Source of the DNA: UBA4661 sp002405405
Lineage (GTDB): Bacteria > Bacteroidota > Ignavibacteria > Kapaibacteriales > UBA4661
Length of the DNA: 7,428 bases
Assembly: GCA_036847245.1 (NCBI GenBank)
Contig: DAIUAL010000169.1
Coordinates: 1 to 7,428, forward strand
Reading direction: 5' to 3'
Below are positions 1-7,044 of this stretch, one piece after another. The translations under genes and the position numbers were made by a program. Below the pieces are notes generated by a model, which had not been told where the DNA came from, ran no database searches, and saw only the letters and a list, made by a program, of their open reading frames with translations. Positions within the stretch are counted from its first letter, which is position 1. Each line of letters begins with the position of its first letter.

Positions 1-192
1 AGCAGTTGCATCAAGATCACGAAAAACCAATTCATCCGCTGCCTGCGCTTGATAGATTTTTGCTTGTGAAATTGGATCGCCTATTTCGACAACCGTATTA
101 AATTGAACAGTCGTAACCAGCACCATGCGCTTCACTCCGCCCATCACGCGCGATTTCATCTGCAATTTTGGTATCAATCGTTTGTTAAGCAT
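1..192 (-). CDS. hisF: HisF-like cyclase subunit, non-histidine type, 3' part beyond the window
   Basis: This is the first 64 codons of a HisF family (beta/alpha)8-barrel protein. It starts at the ATG at 192-190 and runs off the left edge in an open frame. The N-terminus reads MLNKRLIPKLQMKS, and further on come EIGDPISQAKIY and ADELVFRDLDAT, both typical HisF strand/loop motifs. In histidine biosynthesis the N-terminal motif is of the form CLDVKDG, with catalytic Asp11. Here residue 11 is Gln, and the following KDG is absent. A short extra stretch (about residues 15-26) is also present. Such HisF copies accompany HisH and PP-loop amidotransferases in LPS and nonulosonic acid loci, where they are thought to carry ammonia from HisH to the partner. 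It lies 8 bases after HisH, so the two are probably translated together. Family assignment is firm; the role is inferred from the missing Asp and the neighbours. Confidence 0.88.
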   Translation of the reverse strand, partial: MLNKRLIPKLQMKSRVMGGVKRMVLVTTVQFNTVVEIGDPISQAKIYQAQAADELVFRDLDATA

Positions 193-200
193 GAGTGCGT

Positions 201-818
201 TTATCCATTCCATTGAACAAAATTTTCAAGCACCCGAAGCCCATAATCTTGGCTTTTTTCGGGATGAAACTGGGTAGCAAAAATGTTTTCTCGAGAGATT
301 GCGGCTGTAATATTGTATTTGTACTCACATGTTGCTACAATGTCATTTGGGTCACTGCATACTACGTGAAAAGAATGCACATAATAGAAATCCGTCGGCT
401 TTGATAAGCCCATGAAGAGAGCGCAGTCGCGACGAAATGTCGTTGTATTCCAACCGATATGCGGTACACGCAACGGATCTTGATTTGGAGCAATTCGCTC
501 AACGGTTGCGTCAAACCACCCCAATCCCAGCCACACACCACCTTCATGTCCTTCTTTTGCCATAATCTGCAGACCCAATCAGATACCGAGAATTCGGCTT
601 TGACGGTCGACAACTAATTCATTCAAAACATCAGCAAAACCTTCTTCGTGCAAATGCTTTGAGCAATCACGAAAAGCCCCAATACCAGGTAAAATAATTC
701 TCTCGACATCATATAATTCATTGGGTGAACGACAAATTTTTGCATCCGTACCTATCATTTCACAAGCATTATAGACCGAGAGAAGATTGCCCATACCATA
801 ATCAACAATGCCTACCAT
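201..818 (-). pseudogene. hisH: HisH glutamine amidotransferase, interrupted by TGA at the catalytic Cys codon
   Basis: This is a class I glutaminase of the HisH family that would release ammonia from glutamine for the HisF/amidotransferase partner. The frame is 205 codons, a normal HisH length. It begins MVGIVDYGMGN, has LPGIGAF, then the nucleophile elbow reads ILGI-stop-LGLQ, where the family has GIC-LG. The TGA (581-579, codon 80) thus sits exactly on the catalytic cysteine. The rest of the fold is intact: VPHIGWN, YYVHSFH and the His185/Glu187 pair in FHPEK. No frameshift is seen. As read, translation would stop at 79 residues. A TTG directly after the stop could in principle restart, but the product would lack the nucleophile. 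It follows the sugar amidotransferase by 42 bases and precedes hisF by 8. The spacer before the ATG at 818-816 shows no strong Shine-Dalgarno. A sequencing error is an alternative explanation for the stop. Confidence 0.9.
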
Positions 819-860
819 ACCATGTATCCGTTCAGATTATTCAAAATGATGGAGTTTCCC

Positions 861-2081
861 TTATGCAGAAAAATCACTCCGCTTACGCCACCGCTCTAAT
901 TGCTTTTCAGTATCGACTCGTGGCATTGCACCATCTTGCGACCATTGCTCATAGTCTTTTAATCGCTTCCCTTCAACAATTTTTGCCGGATCATGTGTAT
1001 GAGGCGATACTTGATGTTCCATTGCTATTTGCAAGAATTCTTCCTCGGTCAATCCTACAAAACGAAGAAAAAGATCTAGACTCGGTGGTCGTTTTCCTTC
1101 ATATTCATCGATGACCTCGAGCGCATGATAACGATCCATACGATTATTGCGGATGTCCAATGTTGTGAGGTGCGTTGGGCGCGTATAACCACGCTTAATA
1201 TATTTGATATAATCACGCACACCCTGCATATAACATTCAATTTTTTCATAGCTGTATTGGGGAGGAACATTTTCAACCTCATCACCACGCCACCCCAACT
1301 CACGCATAATAATCTCAGATTGTTTCGGGACATCCCAAGGGATGTACGACCCTAAGCATACTGAACGGTATCCTATCTTACGTAATTCTTTAAGAGGTGG
1401 ATAGGTATATGGTTTTAGATCGCGAGCATCGACATCGCCACCAAGGCGAACGAACATATCATCTCCTGTAATGCCAAGATTCACAAACCGATTAAATCGC
1501 TTTTCATCTACTTCTTCCGGCTGATCATAGCTATAATATGCCGTATATTCGGCAGAAGGTTCACCCCAAAAAATTAATGGCACATTATAACGCAATGCAA
1601 CCCACATTGGATACGAAAAAATACCTGTATGACAATGCCAACAGAAATCACCTTTTTCAAGAAAACTTTGTAGCATAAGTTTACGAACTACTTTCCAATT
1701 TGGTGTAAAGTGGTGAAAATCAACCCCGAGTTCACGTTGGATGCGCTTGGTATTCTCCTCCATGTTAGGGCGTAGAACCCCGTGATCAAAACGTACCACC
1801 AAGGGTTTAAGCCCATACTCTTTTACCAAATAATATAGTGTCCATGTACTGTCTTTGCCACCACTAAATGGAACAAGGCAGTCGTAATCATATTTACCTC
1901 GATATGTTTCAACGAGAGTATCAAGCTCGCGTTTTTTCGTATCCCAGTTGATAATAGAGTTTTTTACCTCTTGACCACGACATACATTACAAACTCCTTC
2001 GTCATCGAAAGTAATGGTTTCATGGGTTTCTGGAAGTGTACAGCGTGTACACCGTTTAAGATCTGTAATCATATCTCTCAT
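861..2081 (-). CDS. N-acetyl sugar amidotransferase, PP-loop family (WbpG/PseA-like)
   Basis: This is a 406-residue ATP-pyrophosphatase (PP-loop) enzyme of the N-acetyl sugar amidotransferase family. Known members (WbpG in O-antigen synthesis, PseA in Campylobacter) help convert an N-acetyl into an acetamidino group, using ATP and ammonia from HisH/HisF. The sequence shows CxxC pairs at residues 11/14 and 31/34, likely binding zinc. The PP-loop SGGKDS is at 73-78, and a CWHCH motif at 147-151 is another possible metal or redox site. The length suits the family. It follows the aminotransferase by 26 bases and precedes hisH and hisF, the expected partners, which strongly supports the role. The start is uncertain: ATG at 2081 gives MRDMITDL, and ATG at 2072 is also possible. 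Neither has a well-spaced Shine-Dalgarno. The frame is intact. The exact substrate (a pseudaminic-type acid or its precursor) is inferred. Confidence 0.92.
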   Translation of the reverse strand: MRDMITDLKRCTRCTLPETHETITFDDEGVCNVCRGQEVKNSIINWDTKKRELDTLVETYRGKYDYDCLVPFSGGKDSTWTLYYLVKEYGLKPLVVRFDHGVLRPNMEENTKRIQRELGVDFHHFTPNWKVVRKLMLQSFLEKGDFCWHCHTGIFSYPMWVALRYNVPLIFWGEPSAEYTAYYSYDQPEEVDEKRFNRFVNLGITGDDMFVRLGGDVDARDLKPYTYPPLKELRKIGYRSVCLGSYIPWDVPKQSEIIMRELGWRGDEVENVPPQYSYEKIECYMQGVRDYIKYIKRGYTRPTHLTTLDIRNNRMDRYHALEVIDEYEGKRPPSLDLFLRFVGLTEEEFLQIAMEHQVSPHTHDPAKIVEGKRLKDYEQWSQDGAMPRVDTEKQLERWRKRSDFSA

Positions 2082-2107
2082 TAAAAAGGGTATGAGGATG
2101 GTATCAA

Positions 2108-3457
2108 TTAAATATACTTTCTAAACACCGGTTTTACTGGACTACCAACAAGGATAGATTCATACCCTTGCTCAAGAGAACGAGCATAAATACTCAGCAC
2201 TTCGTCAAAGCTATCAGCAAAAAAATGCATATCCTCAATGGTATGACTAAAACATGGCGTAAGTGATCCTTGAAAAAGAATGCCTCGCTTAATCATTTCT
2301 TGCATGACCACTGTTCGCATTCCGTTACAAATTTCTCGTTGCGAGTTCTTGAACGTAACCACGGGCATCCATTCCGCTGATACAACTTGAATAAACTCTT
2401 GCAGAGAATGTTTGTCGATGACTTGACGAGCATTATCAATAAATGTACGCCCGATATGATGTAAATGCTCAACAACAGGTCGTGAACGATATTCATGTAT
2501 CGTTGCTCGACAAGCCGCAATCGCATGCGTTTCGGCTCCATGGGTCGTAGAGACTAAGAAGAGCTTTTCTTCACCAAAACGGCGAATACCCCCTAATTCC
2601 ATAACCTCTTTTGTCCCTGTCAAGGCACAAAAAGCAAAACCATTCGCGATACCTTTACCCCATGTCGCCATATCAGGTGTGATATTATATTTACCAATAC
2701 TCCCCGGCATGGACGTTTTAAACCCTGTAATCATTTCATCAACAATAAAAAGTGCTCCATGAGCATGGGAAAGCTCAATTGCCGCACGAAGAAAGTCGCC
2801 AACACTCGTTGAACAAGAACATCCATTACCACATTGGCTTCTTTCGGGTTCGGTGATAACGCAAGCAATTTGTCCGGGATATTGCGCAAAAAGATCTCGT
2901 AACGATTGCAGATCGCAACCTTTAAATGTTACCGAGAGATTTGAAATTTCCTCTGGGATACCTTTGTTGCAGGGTGTTTTTCCAATAAACCAATCATCAT
3001 ATGAATAGAACGGATGATCACCGGGAAATGCAACGAGCTTCCTACCAGTATAAGCACGCGCAATCTTAACAGCGGCAGTTGTTACCGTAGAACCATTTTT
3101 TGCAAATTTTATCATATCGTGATGCGGGACGAGATCTAAAAACTCTTCCGCCATGATACGCTCTACGTATGAGGGTCTTTGGAAATTTGCCCCTTTATCA
3201 ATTTCACTTTTTACCGCTTCAAGTACAGATTCATACGCATGACCTAACCCAACAGAAGTAAGACCCATAGGGCAATCAAGATATTTGTTACCATCAATAT
3301 CCCAAACATATGCACCCTTACCATGCGAAATTGCCGCTGGTGATAATTCCGGGAATTGGTCGTCCCCTTTGGAATAGGTATGAGCACCACCGGGAATAAG
3401 GTCATGAATAACGGCACGATACTCATTGGATTTGGTAAAGTTTGTGATATAATTCAT
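2108..3457 (-). CDS. Class III PLP aminotransferase, glutamate-1-semialdehyde aminomutase-like
   Basis: This 449-residue fold-type I PLP enzyme resembles glutamate-1-semialdehyde aminotransferase (HemL family). Family landmarks are YVWDIDGNKYLDCPMG near residues 50-65, NGSTVTTAAVKIARA at 121-135 (phosphate-binding region), VDEMITGFK at 239-247 (Asp240 for the pyridine nitrogen) and ATWGKGIANG at 264-273, with Lys268 the likely Schiff-base lysine. It is unlikely to serve haem synthesis, because it lies between a sugar cytidylyltransferase and a sugar amidotransferase. GSA-like enzymes of this kind occur in glycan clusters, where they are presumed to aminate a sugar or a side-chain precursor. 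An odd point is a cysteine-rich loop just after ITEPE, with Cys209, Cys213 and Cys215. It starts 25 bases after the cytidylyltransferase stop and has no evident Shine-Dalgarno. The PLP family is clear; the substrate is unknown. Confidence 0.9.
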   Translation of the reverse strand: MNYITNFTKSNEYRAVIHDLIPGGAHTYSKGDDQFPELSPAAISHGKGAYVWDIDGNKYLDCPMGLTSVGLGHAYESVLEAVKSEIDKGANFQRPSYVERIMAEEFLDLVPHHDMIKFAKNGSTVTTAAVKIARAYTGRKLVAFPGDHPFYSYDDWFIGKTPCNKGIPEEISNLSVTFKGCDLQSLRDLFAQYPGQIACVITEPERSQCGNGCSCSTSVGDFLRAAIELSHAHGALFIVDEMITGFKTSMPGSIGKYNITPDMATWGKGIANGFAFCALTGTKEVMELGGIRRFGEEKLFLVSTTHGAETHAIAACRATIHEYRSRPVVEHLHHIGRTFIDNARQVIDKHSLQEFIQVVSAEWMPVVTFKNSQREICNGMRTVVMQEMIKRGILFQGSLTPCFSHTIEDMHFFADSFDEVLSIYARSLEQGYESILVGSPVKPVFRKYI

Positions 3458-3482
3458 ACGAAAGATAAAAGCACGATTTAAC

Positions 3483-4283
3483 TTAGTGATTTACATCATG
3501 AATGAGAGACTTCTCGTATCCCTCATTGCGTTGATATTGATGATTTAATTCGGAAAGATGAGGCGATCGCTCAAGAATAGCAAGCACTTTGTGCAGGTCA
3601 GCCATCGGTCTCGATTGGGCATTTGCGGTGTTGTTATTTGACTGCTGATGTTCTAACATATCAACAATACTTACAATGAATTGATAATCTTCAAGAGTGT
3701 CTAATGTCCAGCGATGCTGTGAATAATCAACAGGAGACTGAAAATTCGTATGAGAGAACATGTCTGCATGGTTCCGTATATAGGGCGTTACATGCTCTCG
3801 TTCAGAGGATAATTTTGCTACTTTCCATGCTGTTTCTAAAGCTCCGAACGAACATACTTCACAATCAAGTCCGTCAGGAAATGTCGGCGGATTAATATTC
3901 GATGCATAATCGACCTTCTCTCTTAAATATAATTGGATGGTTGCATCAACAATACTAGGATCAATAAATGGACAATCTCCCGTAATGCGCACAATGGCAT
4001 CTCCATTTTGTATCCCGAGTGATAAAGCTGTTTGATAATATCTGTCCAAAACATCAGTTAAACTTCCACGATGATATTTTACTGAAGTATGGCACGCCCA
4101 ATCGCATAGCACATCATCACTGGAATCAGAGCTTGTTGCCAGTACTATCTCGGTTATATACTTTGAATATCGAAGCTGTTGGAACAAGAATTCAATGACA
4201 GGAATACTACCAAGCGGCTTAAGAACCTTCCCGGGCAATCGTGTAGAAGACATTCGTGCTTGTACAATTGCAACTATTTTCAT
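3483..4283 (-). CDS. spsF: SpsF-like nucleotidylyltransferase (probable CMP-sugar synthetase)
   Basis: This 266-residue protein belongs to the SpsF/CMP-KDO synthetase-like group of GT-A nucleotidyltransferases. The CTP-binding start is IVQARMSSTRLPGK (residues 6-19). RITGDCPFIDP at 99-109 carries the metal-binding Asp, and PDGLDCEV at 136-143 and RWTLDTLEDY (about residue 191 on) are SpsF hallmarks. Members are found in spore-coat and nonulosonic acid clusters and are generally assumed to couple CTP to a sugar. With pseI upstream and no other cytidylyltransferase in view, it may supply the CMP-activated sugar, or activate a second sugar for the same glycan. Its ATG overlaps the stop of the aldo/keto reductase by four bases (ATGA), which indicates translational coupling. 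The C-terminal tail is polar and Asn/Gln-rich around residues 214-224. The frame is intact. Function beyond the family is inferred. Confidence 0.88.
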   Translation of the reverse strand: MKIVAIVQARMSSTRLPGKVLKPLGSIPVIEFLFQQLRYSKYITEIVLATSSDSSDDVLCDWACHTSVKYHRGSLTDVLDRYYQTALSLGIQNGDAIVRITGDCPFIDPSIVDATIQLYLREKVDYASNINPPTFPDGLDCEVCSFGALETAWKVAKLSSEREHVTPYIRNHADMFSHTNFQSPVDYSQHRWTLDTLEDYQFIVSIVDMLEHQQSNNNTANAQSRPMADLHKVLAILERSPHLSELNHQYQRNEGYEKSLIHDVNH

Positions 4284-5206
4284 TGTTGCGATGCCATTTG
4301 CTCATGAGCGAGCAGTGACCAAAGAGATGGATTGAGAACACGTATGTCTGAAACCTTCATATTTTCAACGCTTTCACAGATATGTAGAGGTAAAGGCAAA
4401 GTCTTAGCGATAGAGCAATTCTCTGCAACCTGCATCATACTTTCTGCACCAAAAAGAACACCTTCAATATCAGGTTGATGAAAGGCATATCTCATTGAAA
4501 GTTCTGCTACGCTTATATTCACTATATCCGCAATTCCCTGTAATTCTCGAAGCACACTCGCTAAACTCTTAAGATGTACCGGTAGAAGTTCAGGCAACAT
4601 AAACAGAACACCCTGCAAATAAATTGATCGAGCATGTACTTGTTTTGATCTTTGCTTGGCTTTTTGTATCAGATGTCCTTTGCGTGCATTGTTATCAAGC
4701 ACATTGAAGGGAATCTGTATAACATCAACTTCCGGTATATCTAAGACAGCCTCAAATTCTTCATTGGTATAAATCGATACACCGATTTTTTTTGTAACTC
4801 TTTGCTGTCGTAATTGGAAAATGGTGTCTCTAATCGAAGAATCAACCAATGCATCTTCAGCACGATGAAACTGGTAACACTCAAATGAGTCTATTCTAAG
4901 GGTATCTAATGACTTACTAGATTGCTCAAGGATTGATGTTGGTGTATCATGCTGTTGTACATGAAATTTTGTAATGACAGAAAAAACTTGTTGCGGATAC
5001 ATTGCATGATACTGACCAATCACAGATTCTGCAACACCATAACCTTGTGCTGTATCAATGAGGCGGATACCTTGCTCGTAGGCAGCATTAAGTATCGAAA
5101 TTGCTTCTACTCTGTTAGGCTGTCCGATAGTGTTATTGATACCATACGGTATACCCAATTGTACAGTACCTAGAATTAATTTTTCAATTATACGAGCTGT
5201 TTGCAT
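4280..5206 (-). CDS. Aldo/keto reductase family protein
   Basis: This is a 308-residue (beta/alpha)8-barrel aldo/keto reductase, expected to reduce an aldehyde or ketone with NAD(P)H. LILGTVQLGIPYG at residues 10-22 is the typical barrel entry. The catalytic tetrad is complete: Asp51 and Tyr56 in IDTAQGYG, Lys80 in ITKFH and His114 in YQFHRAED. IGVSIYTNEEFE (from about residue 141) and VIQIPFNVLD (from about 161) are further family motifs. It lies between pseI (19 bases upstream) and the cytidylyltransferase (4-base overlap), so it is part of the sugar pathway. Its substrate cannot be read from sequence. Such reductases occur beside SpsF-type and GSA-like genes in surface-glycan loci, which makes a sugar or side-chain carbonyl a reasonable guess. 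An AAAGG and a TAGGTGG precede the ATG, but neither spacing is ideal. Confidence 0.9.
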   Translation of the reverse strand: MQTARIIEKLILGTVQLGIPYGINNTIGQPNRVEAISILNAAYEQGIRLIDTAQGYGVAESVIGQYHAMYPQQVFSVITKFHVQQHDTPTSILEQSSKSLDTLRIDSFECYQFHRAEDALVDSSIRDTIFQLRQQRVTKKIGVSIYTNEEFEAVLDIPEVDVIQIPFNVLDNNARKGHLIQKAKQRSKQVHARSIYLQGVLFMLPELLPVHLKSLASVLRELQGIADIVNISVAELSMRYAFHQPDIEGVLFGAESMMQVAENCSIAKTLPLPLHICESVENMKVSDIRVLNPSLWSLLAHEQMASQQ

Positions 5207-5225
5207 ACACCTTTATACCACCTAC

Positions 5226-6269
5226 CTAACCTAAGAGTTCCCACGACATTGCTGTCCCTTTAACTATATCCGTCTTAGCTGTTTTACCAATAATCGAATC
5301 GAAAAATTTTGGTGCTAAGCCAAAACCAGGTCGCACAATACGGATATTTTTTTCAGTAAAGACTTCCCCCTGTTTCATGTCTTCAGCAACATAGATTGAG
5401 CGACGAAAGACCATAGATTTCTTTTCTTTTTCACTGGGTCCATAACTGACTTTGCCTAATGCCTGCCATGCTCGCTCGGTTTCTACAACAAGCGCAGACA
5501 TCTCTTCGGGTTCCATCGAAAAAGCGGAATCAACTCCACCATCTGCACGACGGAGTGAAAAATGTTATTCAATCACGATTGCACCAAGAGCAACACTACC
5601 CACTGCAACACCACTTCCCATCGTGTGATCCGATAAACCGACTTCGCAATCAAACATTTCACGCAAATGAGGTATCGTCAAGATATTTGTGTTTTCGGGA
5701 GTTGCGGGATAAGTACTTGTACATTTGAGAAGAACAAGTTGGTTATTTCCCGTACTACGCACAGTACGAACTGCTTCGTCAATCTCCGCAACAGTTGCCA
5801 TTCCTGTTGAAATAATGATAGGTTTTCCCGTAGAAGCGACTTTACGAATAAGTGGAAGGTGTATATTTTCAAACGATGCAATTTTATAGCAAGGAACATT
5901 AAGTGATTCTAAGAAATCAACCGCCGTTTCGTCAAATGGAGAACTGAAACATACCATCCCCAAATCTTTAGCTCTTAGCATAATTGGTTCATGCCACTCC
6001 CAAGGAGTGTATGCCTGCTTATATAATTTGTGAAGAGAATTTCCCTTCCATAAACTTGCCTCATCATCAATAAAAAACTCTCTTTCCGACACATCCAACG
6101 TCATTGTATCAGCAGTATATGTTTGGAGTTTTAGTGCTTGAACACCTGTTTTTGACGCGGATTCAACAATTGCCAATGCCCTTTCAAGAGATTGATTATG
6201 ATTGCCTGACATTTCGGCAATGACGAAGGGTTTGTGTTGTAAACCGATGTTGAAATTTGCAACTTTCAT
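5226..6269 (-). pseudogene. pseI: Pseudaminic acid synthase, interrupted by a TAA codon
   Basis: This is a NeuB-family enzyme of the PseI branch, which condenses phosphoenolpyruvate with 2,4-diacetamido-2,4,6-trideoxy-altrose to form pseudaminic acid. The frame spans 347 sense positions, the full family length. FVIAEMSGNHNQ (15-26), LQTYTADTMTL (49-59), CFSSPFDETAVDFLE (107-121), KCTSTYPATPENTN (182-195) and LSDHTMG (212-218) are strongly PseI-like. A C-terminal SAF (antifreeze-like) domain begins near RRSIYVAEDMKQGE. Codon 235 is TAA (5567-5565). The family has IEKHFTL there and this gene reads IE-stop-HFSL, so a single AAA-to-TAA change explains it. Truncation would remove His236, which aligns with a metal ligand (partner His215), and the whole SAF domain. 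Downstream the frame is intact to TAG at 5228. An in-frame TAG lies just upstream of the ATG, so that start is fixed; no Shine-Dalgarno is visible. A sequencing error cannot be excluded. Confidence 0.93.
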
Positions 6270-6336
6270 AGAAGAGTGCTATGGAATTGTTTAACAGATA
6301 TGATAAAAGCAAATTGTGTGCATTTTTTTCTGACTG

Positions 6337-7044
6337 CTATGCTATACCACGAATCAGCATAAATGCTTCAGCAAATTCAGCACCAACAGTAACTGCATGT
6401 CTGCGTGCAAGAATTCGTAATGCCTCGGGCGAACGCGGATGAGGAAATGTCCTCTTCTCAAATTCATAGCATTCCATAGCAGAAACTTTGGCTTCAACAT
6501 CTTCTTCACTCACAGACAAATACACATTCGGCATGAAATAATTGGGATAGTTAAATGCTTGCCATTCAGTTGATGACGGAGTCTCAAATGCGAAAATTTG
6601 CTTAACGCTTTCACCACGCATTGGTCGTGATGCGGTGATCACGGCATCGAATGTTCTGCGGTGATCAATATTTGTGTCGCCTCCATGATGAGTAAAAATC
6701 ACATCGGGATTGAAGGATTTCTTTTCTTTCTCAATCACTTTCACAATATCTAGCAAGGCAACAGAATCAAAGCGATTATCCGGAAAATCATAGATTCCAA
6801 CGGACTCATAGCCAATAATTTTGCCCGCAGAATAGATATTATTGCGATGAATCTGCAATTCTTTTTCCCATTGCAAGGGATCACGCGAATCTGCACGCGA
6901 TGTTATACCCTCGCCCAAGATAACAGCACGAGCAATACACCCATAATGCTTGACAAGTCTGTGTATTGTCGCGCCCACACCTAACAGCTCATCATCTGGG
7001 TGTGCAACGACTACAAGTACGTTTTTATTAATAAGATCAAACAA
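6337..7044 (-). CDS. PIG-L/LmbE family deacetylase
   Basis: This is a zinc-dependent N-deacetylase of the PIG-L (LmbE) superfamily, which removes N-acetyl groups from sugars and related compounds. The metal/catalytic motif VVAHPDDE lies at residues 12-19, counted from the TTG start chosen here. The second motif, HHGGDTNIDHR, lies at 119-129 with its metal-binding His. At 235 residues it has normal family length. I chose the TTG at 7044-7042 because AAGGGAG ends five bases upstream of it and the conserved domain begins almost at once. An ATG at 7083 is in frame but would add 13 residues lying inside the carbamoyltransferase gene. The TTG start overlaps that gene's stop by 8 bases, suggesting coupled translation. 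In this cluster it probably deacetylates a sugar or nucleotide-sugar before another acyl group is added; that role is inferred. A 67-base spacer separates it from pseI. Confidence 0.9.
   Translation of the reverse strand: MFDLINKNVLVVVAHPDDELLGVGATIHRLVKHYGCIARAVILGEGITSRADSRDPLQWEKELQIHRNNIYSAGKIIGYESVGIYDFPDNRFDSVALLDIVKVIEKEKKSFNPDVIFTHHGGDTNIDHRRTFDAVITASRPMRGESVKQIFAFETPSSTEWQAFNYPNYFMPNVYLSVSEEDVEAKVSAMECYEFEKRTFPHPRSPEALRILARRHAVTVGAEFAEAFMLIRGIA

Noticed and set aside
201..578. Separate small gene starting at TTG after the HisH stop
   Set aside because: It is the continuation of HisH in the same frame, starting in the middle of the nucleophile elbow; it is not an independent protein.
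520..581. Selenocysteine insertion at the HisH TGA
   Set aside because: The position is suggestive, but no convincing stem-loop of bacterial SECIS type is visible at the right distance downstream. Two other genes carry TAA lesions that selenocysteine cannot explain. Kept only as a test in the findings.
1..818. Histidine biosynthesis operon end (hisH-hisF)
   Set aside because: HisF lacks the catalytic Asp11 motif, and the upstream genes are sugar enzymes including a PP-loop amidotransferase, the usual partner of the repurposed HisH/HisF pair.
725..1114. Plus-strand open frame of 129 codons
   Set aside because: It lies opposite the amidotransferase and HisH genes, has no recognisable motif, and the minus-strand genes there are unambiguous.
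2108..3457. HemL for tetrapyrrole synthesis
   Set aside because: The family resemblance is real, but the location inside a sugar operon and the altered loop after ITEPE argue for a glycan role.
5226..5516. Stand-alone SAF-domain protein
   Set aside because: The frame joins pseI across one TAA, with 16 conserved residues between that stop and the ATG at 5516, so it is the tail of the interrupted synthase.
6270..6336. Sigma-70-type promoter before pseI
   Set aside because: TATCAT-like and TTTGCT-like hexamers occur, but no pair has both good matches and 16-18 base spacing.
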